From NCBI RefSeq assembly GCF_965363235.1, contig NC_134847.1, forward strand, positions 63,520,439-63,584,438: DNA of 64,000 nt, written 5' to 3'. The translations under genes were made by a program, and so were the position numbers. This stretch comes from Mytilus galloprovincialis. Lineage: Eukaryota; Mollusca; Bivalvia; Mytilida; Mytilidae. Below, piece by piece: positions 1 to 12,600 of the stretch; positions within the stretch are counted from its first letter, which is position 1; the number at the start of each line of letters is the position of its first letter. The notes below the pieces were generated by a model that made no database searches, had not been told where the DNA came from, and worked only from the letters and a program-made list of their open reading frames with translations.

Positions 1-190
1 AAAGTATATTGCTAACAAGAAATACAACAATATTATTTTATATGCTATGTAAAACAATTTTCATTAATTTTTACATGCGAACCTCTTATATTTCATTAAA
101 ACATTTCATAGAAATATAGACTATCATAATGTTACATAAAATTGCTTCGCTTATGATTTCATTTTGTTTCCTTTTCATATTTCAAAGCAG
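1..190 (+). other. Probable 5' UTR intron end of gene A
   Basis: No coding content. It ends in a T-rich tract and CAG at 188-190, a plausible 3' splice site before the ATG-bearing exon. The promoter would lie before the window. Confidence 0.45.
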
Positions 191-194
191 ATAT

Positions 195-203
195 ATGATA
201 TAA
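195..203 (+). promoter_or_regulatory. Minimal uORF of gene A
   Basis: ATG ATA TAA, 12 nt before the main ATG at 216, inside the proposed first exon. Tiny uORFs of this kind often lower initiation at the main start. Confidence 0.35.
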
Positions 204-215
204 AAAAAAAGAAAA

Positions 216-663
216 ATGAGCCTAAGTTTGAGGGATATTGTAGAAGATATATTATATGGTAAAATCACAGATATTGATATTTGGAACAAACTTAGACATT
301 ATTTTAGTGAACAATGGGACGGACAACCAGAATTTGTAGCTGTTCTAAATTTGTCAGGAAGACAGTTAGGTGATCAGATAAAAAATGTCACAAACACATT
401 CAGTTACTTCGATGCTCTTGAAAATACTTTTAGCGATAATAATGATTTACTGGAGTTTTTAATTAATTTAACTGGATATTTAAATTATCACACTGAATTA
501 GGATCGGTCAATGTCAAAGACAGTCTAAAGGAGTTTCGGAAAAATTTGAAAGAAGTACGACAGCAGTGTGTTAAAAGAGGAATTTTCCATGATAGAAACT
601 TTGTTGGTAGAGAATCACACATTAAAAGAATGGAAGACGAAATCAAAACGGGGACTTCAAAAG
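216..663 (+). CDS. Gene A exon 1: N-terminal helical domain and VGR linker
   Basis: ATG at 216 chosen because the protein aligns residue for residue with gene B from its ATG at 36502. It encodes about 149 residues, mostly predicted helix, ending in a NFVGRE-type motif typical of the start of an NB-ARC module. A polypyrimidine tract and AG at 189-190 suggest that the coding start lies in an exon beginning at 191, with an upstream non-coding exon outside the window. The 3' end is irregular: phase needs the exon to end at 663, but the next bases are TT, whereas the only GT (663-664) gives the wrong phase. Confidence 0.8.
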
Positions 664-3600
664 TTAAGTATTAAATCATATTTAATTAAACGGTTTTAAG
701 TTATATATTTTTACACTTATAAATATAATAATATTTTTTAACATTGCCATATAAGCGGGAGGTTTAGCAAGTAAACCAGGTTCAACCCACTATTGTCCTG
801 TACAAAATAAAGAATCTGGCAGTTGTCATCAAATATTCCGTTTATATGTATGTTGGTCTTTGTTTTTATGGCAGTTAAGTGTTTCTGTTGTTCCCTTGTT
901 TTCCTTTTATAGTTGATGTGTTTCCCTCTGTTTAAGTTTGTATCCCGTATTTGTTTTCCCCTTAGTCGATTTATGCTTTTTTGAACAGCGGTATACTACT
1001 CTTGCCTTTTTTAAGTATTTAACTAAAAGCAAAAATTGAAAGAATCCTCCAGTAAATAAATGTTTGAAGAGATAAGATCACAAATGTGTTTCCTACACCC
1101 CACGCTTCTTAAGATAAGCAAAGTCTATTCTTTGATATTGGAAACCATAAAAAATGATTAGGACTAAATATTTGTTTTGTATAATGCCATAAAAACAGAT
1201 ATTGCTGTTGAAATTCCGTCATAACACAACTTATCGTTTAATAGGAGTTACGGGTACAAAGTATGTGGTCTCTTTTGTAGACATGACAAATTCAATGTCC
1301 TTACAAGGACTCGAAAGAATAATAGATTAATAAGGAAACGATGATAAGTGATCATTCGAAGAAAAAAAAAACGACTCATAGACGAACTAAGACTTCAAAA
1401 CAAAAACGACTCCAAGTCTCAAATACTGCACAGAAAACCAAAATTTACGTTTTACTATTAGAAACCACAGTTATTATATACATTTATGAAAAAATGTACA
1501 CAATGGTGTCTGTAAGACAGTACCATTTTAAATCTAAAACCCTGTTTCAGCGGAAACACGGATACATGAGTTTTTTTTTACGTTTGGTGAAATCAGTGTT
1601 AAATTTTGCAAACGGTTTAAAAAATAAGGTTGGAGATGCATGCAAAGACTTATTTTACATTCTTTGTAATTAGGTCAGTGGTTAAGAAGTTGTTGCAAAT
1701 AAATAATGCTCATCAAATTTGTTAGGATGGAGAATTTAGTCTTTTACAGTATGTAACTTAATAAAGGCAACATTAGTATACCGCTGTTCGAAATTCATAA
1801 ATCGATTGAGAAAAAAAAAACAAATCCATGTTGCAAACTAAAACTGAGGGAAACACATCAAATATAACAGAAACACAACACTAAAAAGTAACACACACAG
1901 AAACGAACTATAATATAACAATGGCCATATTCCTGACTTGGTACAGGACATTTTAAGAAACAAATGGTTGGTTGATCCTGGTTTTGTGGCTAGCCAAACC
2001 TCCCGCTTTTATGGCAGTGTAAAATATAGCATTAAAATGACAACATTACATGACAGGACTACAATACAAATAAATGAGAGAACATATAGGACAGAGAAAC
2101 CCACGCATAATAGCTATCAAAAGGTACCAGGTTTATAATTTAATACATGAGAGCTAAGAAAGAAATAATTTGCGAAACTGCGAAACACACAAGTACCTTA
2201 GGAAGAAATACAAAACTCAATTTCGTCATGTCGGTTTGGTCAGTCCACGTCTGCAATTAGAAACATAGAATATAATTTCAAACTTAAACGCGTTAGACAA
2301 TTGATAAAGTACTGGCACATGCTCTCGGACTGACGCGTAGAATTATCATTAGCAAGCAAATTTATTAAATTAATGACATGGACATAATTTTTATCCTCGA
2401 TTTTTGTTGAAACATGAATTATGATGAGCTATGCTAATACATATTTATGAATTATTGTGTATGTAGGAATTCTGCTCTGTGGTTTAGGAGGAATGGGAAA
2501 GACAAGTATCGCAAACACAGTCTGTTACAAACTCCGTGGTGAAGGTTGGAAAACAATTAAAATTGAACTAAGGTAATCATCATTGAAATAAGGGTATTTA
2601 CCATCTATATCATTTAATGTTTTTTTTATATGTATCTTTTTTTTTTACCAACATGATCGTTAAGTAATGAAAAAAAAACCACTTTTTGTGGTTCCAACCT
2701 ATCCTCATACAAGCGTTAAGAACATATGTACTTTGTTGAACATTCGTAATTAACTCTAACTTTTCAAGTTCGCTCGAGATCGTCAGTAAAATTTAGTATC
2801 CAGCGAATAATAATGTAGTTACAACACTTTGTCATTTCAACTGTTTAGATCATGCAAACATTGCATTTCTTTATTGCAGGTTCTGGGCCAGTCATCTACA
2901 GTCCACCTGCCAATTTTATTATACACATTTTGTTGTTTAGATATAAAAAAAGATGATGCAGTATAATTGCCAATGAGACAACTCTCCATAAATAACAAAA
3001 TGACACATAAGTTAGCAGCTGTAGGTCACCATATGGGCTTCAACAATGAACGAAGCCCAAACCGCATAGTCAGCTATAGAGTTTATTTGAGAAACTATTG
3101 ATGGTAAGACACGGTGTGAATGATGTTCCTGGTCTCTTTCCGAATTTTGTAGATTTTTTCTTGAAATTAAGGCCAGAAGATGTGTGCAGAAGTTTTAAGC
3201 TTTTCATAGAACTGTACATACATAATGCTATGAAAATAAATTATTGGACTGATCATTGGAAAGTTCTCTATCAAATGTATATTTTTGTTCGGATTCAAAA
3301 TCAAGCTACCCCAATATGTTGACAGCCTTTTCTTGATGAAAGAAAAAGTCAAATTATATATATATAAAGTATTATATAAAAAAAAAATCTTTGCTTTGTT
3401 TCTTCTATATGGATTTATGAGATTTTAACATCAGTAAACTACTGTTCCCTCCTATTTACTTTAATTTGACAACTCAGTGCTCTGCTGTAAAATAAGGAGG
3501 TAGCAAAAATGTAAAATAATTTGGATATAGACCCTTTAGAAAACTTATGCTTGAACTAAACGAACCTCACCAAAAACTTGGGTTATAAAAGGTTGCGAAG

Positions 3601-6600
3601 CAGATAACCAAAGTTAAACAATACGCGAAGGAGTAGCAACCTTAGTTTTAATAAGTTTGAGTACTTTCTTATTGTTCATAAACTGAAATTCACATCTAAT
3701 TCGAGACAGAACAAAAACATTGAATAATTGGCTGATAAACCGTGCACCAATAACGATACGGAGAGCTATTTGACTTAACAATATTACCTTCTGTAAGTAC
3801 TCCATTAAAGAATCGATGGATTGAAAGTAAACAAGAAATACGTACATTTATGTTGCAAATAAATAGCATAAATTTCCAGGTTATGGTTCTGAATATTCTA
3901 CAGTTATGTATTTTAATTTATGAAGTATTTATTTGTAACAAACCTTTGGTTTTAAAGAGAACAAGGAACTTATCGACATTTTCTACGCACCTCTGTCCAA
4001 AGTATTATTAAAGACGGAAGAGCACGGATATCAGGTCAAATTAAAACCACGGACAATGACGGGAATGGAACCATATCAGACCAAATCCTTATTGAAGAGA
4101 TCAATCTCAAGGAATCACTTTTGGAATATATAACAGAAAAGATGCAAAGGAAACGTAAGTCAATGGAAAGTGAAGTAAGATAATAAAATTGTAGTTATGC
4201 GACTTATATATTAAATATTTGAATTAATAAGGAACTTTGATATTGAATTATAGAAGGAATCGTTGAAAAAATAGAACAAAAGGGTCAACAATAAAAAAGA
4301 AAATTCAAAAAATTTAGATAAGGTAGATAAAATTAAATACTGGAAACAGGAATCCAAGTTTTCTTTCTTTGAAACCTTTTCAAAGTTGTTATCCATTCGT
4401 TTGATGTGTAAGAGCTTTTGATTTTGCCAATTGTTTGGGGAATTTCCGTTTTGAATTTTTCTTGGAGCTCAGTATTTTTGTGATTTTACTTTTTATTATT
4501 GTATTGGTTTCAATGATAAATTGTTATTTCATACCCTTTTTTCATTTAAAAAAAATGAATTCAACATGGCATATATCATGTATCTAATGTTACTAATTTT
4601 TTAATGAGTTATAACGATTAGCTTAACTTTCAGATGTGAAAGATATAGAGTGTAAATTTACAAACAATAGGAGCAGTTTAACCATGTTAATACCAAACCA
4701 TCGGCATTTTAGGTTTTTATTGTATTGATATGAAAGTGACTTAAGTGTCGTCTGTTTTTATAGTCTAGCATACATAATAAAGGAGGGACGAAAGATACCA
4801 AAGGGACAGTCAAACTCATAAATCTAAAACAAACTGACAACTCCATGGCTAAAAATGAAAAAGACAAACAGAAAAACAATAGTACACACGACACAACATA
4901 GAAAACTAAAGAATAAACAACACGAACCCCACCAAAAACTAGGGGTGATCTCAGGTGCTCCGGAAGGGTAAGCAGATCCTGCTCCACATGTGGCACCCGT
5001 CGTGTTGCTTATGTGATTACAAATCCGGTAAATAGTCTAATTCGGTAGGTCATATTCATGAAAGGGAAGGGGATTGTAGTTACGACGTAAGGAACATATC
5101 CGATATCATTTGTGAAACGGTTATTCCATAACGGTCAACCAACTCGTGATGGCGTCCGTAAAATTTACGAAGGGATGATTTCAACTTCACTATTTGGAAC
5201 TCTTGGTTTAATAGCTTCCTTGTGAGCAGCAAACCTCTATCAAGAAAATCATGATAGGAAATGCAAGCACGGGAATATTGTATCAATTGGGAGATATATA
5301 CCCCGTATGCAGGTGCTGCTGGAATGTTGCTACTTAGAAATGGAAAGTTCACAATTGGAAAGCTGAAATCATCTCTTTTGTCGTAAAGTTTTGTTTTCAA
5401 CCGACCCTCATTGTCAATTTCTAGATGTAAGTCAAGATATGAAGCCGACTTAATTGTATCTGTAGTATCCTTTATCTCTAGTTCGATTGGATAGATGCGT
5501 TCCACATAGTCACCAAATTTTGAATTGTTTAGTGAAAGAACATCATCTATATAGCGGAAAGTAGAGTTAAAGGATATTGCTAACTTCTTGTCTTTCTTCC
5601 TAAGAAGTTCCTGCATGAAGTCATCCTCATAATAATAAAGAAACAAGTCGGCGAGTAGAGGGGCACAGTTTGTTCCCATTGGAATGCCGACAGTCTGTTG
5701 AAAAACACGTCCTCCGAACGTAACAAATATGTTGTCAATCAAGAAATCAAGCATCTTGATAATATCAGTTTCAGAGAATTTTTTGTTTGAATCAGAGTGA
5801 TTCTTTACAAAGTAGGATTTATCCCTCCCTAATAAATTTGTTTCGTTATATTTTTTTTCAACACCGAATTGTTTAATTTGTTTTATTAACCTTAACATAT
5901 TAATCTTTTTTAGTAATTCTTATGTTTGATAATCTTGATGACGAGATTGGTGAAGATGCTTGTGATACAAATATTTCCAAGGAACAATCAAAGATTTTGT
6001 CATTTTTTGAATGTTTGCTGGGAATGATGAGGCACAGTCAAGCATGCAAGGTGTTTTAAATCTACAATTATACAAAAGTAAAAAGACTGATTTAGCATAA
6101 TCAGATGATGATACTAAACGTTCAGTCACAATACTTAATTGAGTACCAAAAAAAATATAAAGTTTTGTTGAACACCATTAAGTATGGAAAGAAACGAATA
6201 TCTTTACATTCATTTGTCTCACGTTTGGTTAAATGTATAAACCTTTTCATTTTGAAATTGTGTTTTATGAAAAAGATTTCTGTAACTAGCGACAAAAATA
6301 AATAGATAAAATAAAAATCAGAGTGACTCTGGTATTGTAGTTTAACTCTACATGCTGGTTATCATTCCAAAATATTAACAACCATTTTTTTCTTTGATTT
6401 CAGTATAACTTTTTTACACTAATAAAGCTAGCAGATAAAGGAATAATTAGATTGAAATATTTTCACAAGCTTTTTTTAAAAGACAAAAACATTTAAAGTG
6501 ATCTGAATGTCACAATAGATAGTATGCTTTTGTTTTTGTATGGTAATACAATTTACTAATTGAAAAATTTTTCAGACCAGACTAGTCATAACATCAAGGA

Positions 6601-9600
6601 ATAATTTCCTGCTTACTGCAAATCGTGAATTAAGAAACGCTATGCTAACTATTGAAGTCAACAGTTTAGACATAGAAGAAGCACGAAAACTGACTTTGAA
6701 GTGTACGAAACAGAATCGTAGATGTAACGTATGTAATAACATAAAGTAAATTATTATTTGATGAAGTCACGTTGAGCCATGGCAAGAATACACCAAAATA
6801 ATTCAAAAAGTTTTGCACAATTTAATTTTATTTCAAATCTATATATTGTTTATTGTTTATTGTAGTTTAAGAGTTGCCGTTGTCAATTTTGATTCGATGG
6901 TTGCAAATATCTGTTTAATTGTCTCTATGACGAGTCACAAGTAAAACTGTATAGCGACTGACAAATCACCAACGTACGACGGCAACCCTTCAACTACAGT
7001 ACTGTTCTTCGTTAGTTACAATTTTATTAAACAGATTGAGCACAAAATATCATTGGAAAAAGACAAACAATATATTAAGAAACATGCAATGTACAAATGA
7101 CATTGAAAAAGAACATATACGAAAATAGTAACTTAGTGTATGTTCAAACAGATCAGATTTGAGTAAAAACCAACAACATGCAAACAATTTATAGCTTGCA
7201 ATGTAGAAAAATGTCCAAATAAATTTGTTTAAAAAAAGAAGTATCATATAGAATGCACAATTGTAAACATACACAGCAAAACCATAGAAATAAAGACGGA
7301 AACATTCTAAATAACGAAAATTAGCAGCACATTTAACAAAAAAAATGACATCTGATATTGTAAATGGTGCAGTGTAAGATTAAACAGGAAAAAGGGAACT
7401 TAAAAAATAGGGGCGAAAGATACCAGAGGGACAGTCATAGAAATATTATAGTTCATGGAAAATGAAAAATAAAATGACATGAAAATCAATGTTATGGTCT
7501 TTTTATAAATTTACTGTTTGCAAAAATATGAATGAGTCGAAATACTACATATTTTCTTAGCCAAGGCATAGATAAACTTAGCCGTATTTGGCACAACGTT
7601 TTGGAATTTTGGGTCTTCAATGCTCTTCAACTTTGTACTTGTATGGCTTTCTAACTTTTTTGAGCTGAGCGTCATTAATGAGTCTTATGTACACGAAACG
7701 CGCGTCTGGCGTATCAAATTATAAGCCTGGTACCTTTGACAACTATTTTTTTCATGTTTTTAGTGGTCCCTCAGCGATCTGCAAATCAATGCCATAGTAA
7801 CAGCTTGTTGTGCATGCCCACTTGCTATCAGGGTTATCAGCGATGTCATAAATGACTCGACAAATGCGACAGACGTCATTACGATTTTACAAATGAAGAG
7901 AGATGTGATTTTGTCGCCTTCATTGAGAATTAACGAATGCTTAAGTCAACCATTCGAAAAACTTAAAGAGCAGAAATGTACTTTATGTCAGCTTTCACTT
8001 TTTGGTACAACTAAATTTGACCTGAACTCGGCAGCTAAAATTGTATTTGGGAAACTTGAACCCAATCTCAACAAAAGGGAAGTTATTATGAAGCAAACGG
8101 AATTAAAGTTTACCCTTTTACTTTTTAAAACTCGACATTTGCTTGAGATAGAAATGGGAGAATGCGACTGCCAAGAGACAAGTTTTGATCATGATGAAAT
8201 ATTTACAAGACAAAAAATATATTCGGTTCATCCTCTAGTTTACAAGTTCTTAAAGGACAAAGCAAACGACAGAGATATGATGAGTTGCATTCAAAATGCA
8301 AAATATAACTACATAGTATATTTTGATGAGTTAGTTTTAGATATTGGACAAGAATATGAAACGAATGTTTTAGTTGCAAGGGAAAAATCTGAGAAGCTTA
8401 AAACTCACATATTGACATATAAAAAATTGATGGAAGAATATGAAAGTTTTTCATACGCATCAAATCTACAGACTTTATCATCAGCTGAAGATGCAAGACG
8501 ACGTAGTAATGTAGTCGAGATGATATGTAATCCAGAACATCACTTAAATTTTCTCAAAGCAATGGTATCGAAAAGTGAAGGTAAATCTTTCGTGAAACTG
8601 AGCTGGGAGATAGAATATATTACTGCAAAGGTCCGACACCATCAGTGTTGTGATAATATTGAAGAAAAATGCAAACAGATAGAGGTGTCCTTATATACAA
8701 TAAAATCAGACAAACTAAGTGAAGGTGAATTGTTACAGTTACACATTTTTAAAGGACGAATTTTGTTTTTACAGGGAAAGCTAACAAACGATATGCAATT
8801 TTCAAAAAACTGTTTATATAAAGCAAAGCAAATTTTCAAATCAAAACAAATACACAGGACGCCATTTTATAAGTTATACTTAGCTGAAATTTATAACGAA
8901 TTTGGCTGCTTATTTTGCAGACAGAAAAATATGATACAAGCAATAAAGATGCATTCAAAAGCTGTAAAAGTATTATTACAAAACAATATCCAAACTGACA
9001 ACATTATTATATTTTATGCAAACCTTGGTCAATGCCATTTTTCCTTGAGAAACTTTGAAGAATCATTGAAGTATTATAACAGGTCAATCGATCTTGCCAA
9101 GTTTTATGGAATGGAAGGTTCGGATATTTACTTGAGAAAACTGTTGAACAGAGGAAATGCTTTCCTCAAGTTGAGAAAACTTGATGAGGCCTCAAAGGAT
9201 TTGAAGGAATGTTCAGATTTAGTAAAGAAACTTTATGACAAACCATGTCGAACTGAGATACTCATTCGTCATGCGCAAGGATGTTTAATTAGAAGAAAGA
9301 TTATACAAAGACATGGTCTTGTATCTGACGAAGGTAAATACATTTTAATGTAAATTATGAACATCAGGTGTAAGTCGGAACCAAGTTAATTCTAAAAATT
9401 CAATGTGCCTACACTTTGGCATCATCTTGGCACAATACTACCAGACGGTCATCATGGATACAATTTGTGATTAAATGTCATAATTTGGACTTTGTACAGG
9501 CGTCTTTGAATGTCCCTCTCAATAAATGCAGTGGAAGATAATCAAGATATAAGAATACACATGGTATAAGCATACATTTGTCGAAATTTGTATCTTTTGC

Positions 9601-12600
9601 TGAAAAATTGAAGCCTGTTGTTTAATTGCTTACACTCGGATGATGCTGCTGAGCTTTTGTATTGTTTTTGGTCGTTTTGTCGTTTTTATTTTTGATGATG
9701 GCTTGGGTTTTTTTCTTTGTTTTTTTTTTAGCCATCTACCATCTCTCTTTTAAAGTTGAAAAATACGCATTTGTTGCACTAAAATTGATTCTGTTTAATG
9801 TTGAGATACCAATTTTCAAAATTGAAATGTCTTTAATGTTTAACATTTCGATAAAAGAAAAGAAAATGATACCGGTACTGAATACGACAGTTTTAAACGT
9901 TGAAAACACTTTAGAACAATTTTTTTTTCAAAATGACATAAAACTAACAAGGTTAATAACACAGCACACATTTCATTGCAAAAGATGTATGTCATATTTA
10001 AACAATTTGACCTATGTTTTGTAATTGTAATAATCGCATTCACGTCCTCTATTCCTCGAATATGACATCACCAAATGAAAATTATCATTGAATGTGTACT
10101 CACACTAGTAACACGACAGGTGCTATATGTGAACTACGATTACTAACCCTTCTGAATCACTCCAGTTGTTATATTCGTGTTGCTCAGTGTTTTTTCTTTC
10201 TCTTACGTAATGATTTTGAGTCTGTTTGCCTTTACGTCGGTATTTGTTTTGCATTGGTGTTGTCAGTTTAACAATGTGTAACATCGACTTTTGAGGTTGA
10301 ATATCATTTTAGTTTCATTGCTTCTCTTTGAATGCTAAGTTGAATAAGTACCTAAATGAAGAGGTCCAATTTGTGACCCGGTGTAAAGATTGTTGCCAAT
10401 CTTTAATTTAAAAAAACAATATCTTTGGATTCTAGATATTAAATAATGACTTAACAACTATTTAAAGTATCAGAGGTTATTATTATCAATAATAATAAAT
10501 ACAGGTAAATAAAATACAATATGTTAAAACGGTTGAATGTGATTTCGTGTATGTGTTATTACCTCTTGGAATCTTTCAAGATCTGTTCAAATAAACTCAT
10601 CATAAATACCAGGATAAAAAAATATATATTTACGCCAGACGCGCGTTTCGTCTACAAAAGACTCATCAGTGACGCTCGAATAAAAAAATGTTGAAAAGGT
10701 CAAATATAGTACGAAGTTGAAGAGCATAGAGGACCAAAAATTCCTAAAAGTTTTGCCAAATACAGCTATGGTTATCTATTCCTGAGGTAGATAAAACATT
10801 ATTTTTTTTCAATTCAAAGTTTTGTTAACAGTTAATTTGTAAATATGAACATATCAATGATAACTCAAGTCAACAAAGAAGTGCTGACAAATTCGTTTTG
10901 CTCTAAGCAAAATCCGGGTTTTATAGGTCTTAGCACGCCTTATCCTTGCGTGTAAGAATATAGTTCGTTACTGGTCAAGGTTTATCATGTAAAAAACTGT
11001 CAATACGTACGTAAATATGAATTATAAAGAAAGCAAGCATGATTTTGTACGTCTCGACACCGATTCAACAATATAAAGCATGTAAATACAAGTAACTAAA
11101 GAAATGTAAGACATGTTGGCGGAATTTCGTAACGTTAAATCGGCAACTGTCAAATTTGCCGGGAACGACGTAACGTTTACAAAAAGGTACTAACGATCAC
11201 AACACCAAGCATTACATGAAAACGACGAATAAAAGATTTCAACTTTATATATAACTTATAAAGGACACCAGTGTTGATAAGAATAACACCATTCCAGGGT
11301 CTGTCGTTTTTCACATAATTGATATAAACAAGTTCCGGGTCGAATCCGATACCGATTCCGATAGTCTATGTCACATGTAGTTGCAAGTTGTAGTAAATGC
11401 AGAACCAGATTGGTTAGTAAGTAATTAAGTAAGTAAATTTGATTTAAAGTCGGCATATATGTACACAATAAAAGGGAAAAAGCATGAGCTCTGATGAAGT
11501 CTTTAAACGAATACAATATAAAAATAAATCAGTTTAATGCAAATACTAATGAATAAGAATAAAAAGAAGGCAAATATTAGGAAAGTTGATAAATTTTAAT
11601 TTCTGAATATCCAAGGTCAATTCTCATGTAGCAAACAACTCTATGTGTATTGAATTGAAGAACCAGCAATCACTAAAATATCACAAAACCAACAAACTAA
11701 AAAGTATTTATTAGAATAAATTAATTAAGAATTTGTATTTAATAGCAGCTGCTACTATGTACAATAATTCATAAAACAACAAAAGCATATAAAAAGGCAA
11801 GAAATTCATAGAAATTTAAGAAACGATTATTTCAAACATAAAGCTTAAAAAAACGAGAACACAATGCACCTTGTAATCATAATGACTTTATTAGAGGACA
11901 ATACGAATACTACAAATCCAGGCTAAAATGCAGTGTAGGTACTTTTCATATAGTGTCCTATAGGAGTTACTCTTTTTATTATTTTAACAAGAATAACTAC
12001 CACTCGAGTCTACTTGAAAAAGCAGGAACCAGTAGAAGATTTATCTTTAATGCTATATACTCTTCTGGTTCTATTTCCACCATTTCATGCTTTATTCAAA
12101 GTTGTCATTACTTTTAAAATTCGAAGTCAAAACAAAATACTTAACATATCTACTGATCTTCCTAACCTGAGTATGGTAGTATGAACATATGCTGTAGTAT
12201 TGTAACAACAACCCCCTCTGCATGTAAATCATCATTTTATAGCAATATCTCATACTAACTACTAGTAATGTTTACAATCATGTATAATTAACCACATTAC
12301 TCATCCATTTTCTTGATTTTTATATAGGACTATTATTATAGGAGTTATTCTGCCAAACATACTACAACGACACATTTTGACACACAATTCTAATTTCTTT
12401 CTGACACATCGCGGGTTGTCTAGATATTTTTAAAGTATGAGAGTTTGATTGAATTCCGTCTTTTTAAGTCTTTTTACTCAATATTGTGGCAACCCGTTTT
12501 ACTATCTTCGAATTTCAAGATATCTCATATCTCATATAATATATAAGATATCCTATATATTATATGCAATATCTTTTAAGATATATCATATAGTTTATCA

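Noticed and set aside
1341..1673. 110-codon open frame in intron 1 of gene A
   Set aside because: Lys-rich start and low-complexity remainder, no domain, no splice or homology support; lies between inverted repeats.
4633..4680. Possible Walker B exon of gene A after the AG at 4632-4633
   Set aside because: The frame encodes no Walker B residues; the true exon is at 5914-6050 and fits phase and homology.
9662..10024. 120-codon hydrophobic frame in intron 6 of gene A
   Set aside because: Phe/Leu-rich from T runs; opposite strand is equally open; no homology pattern.
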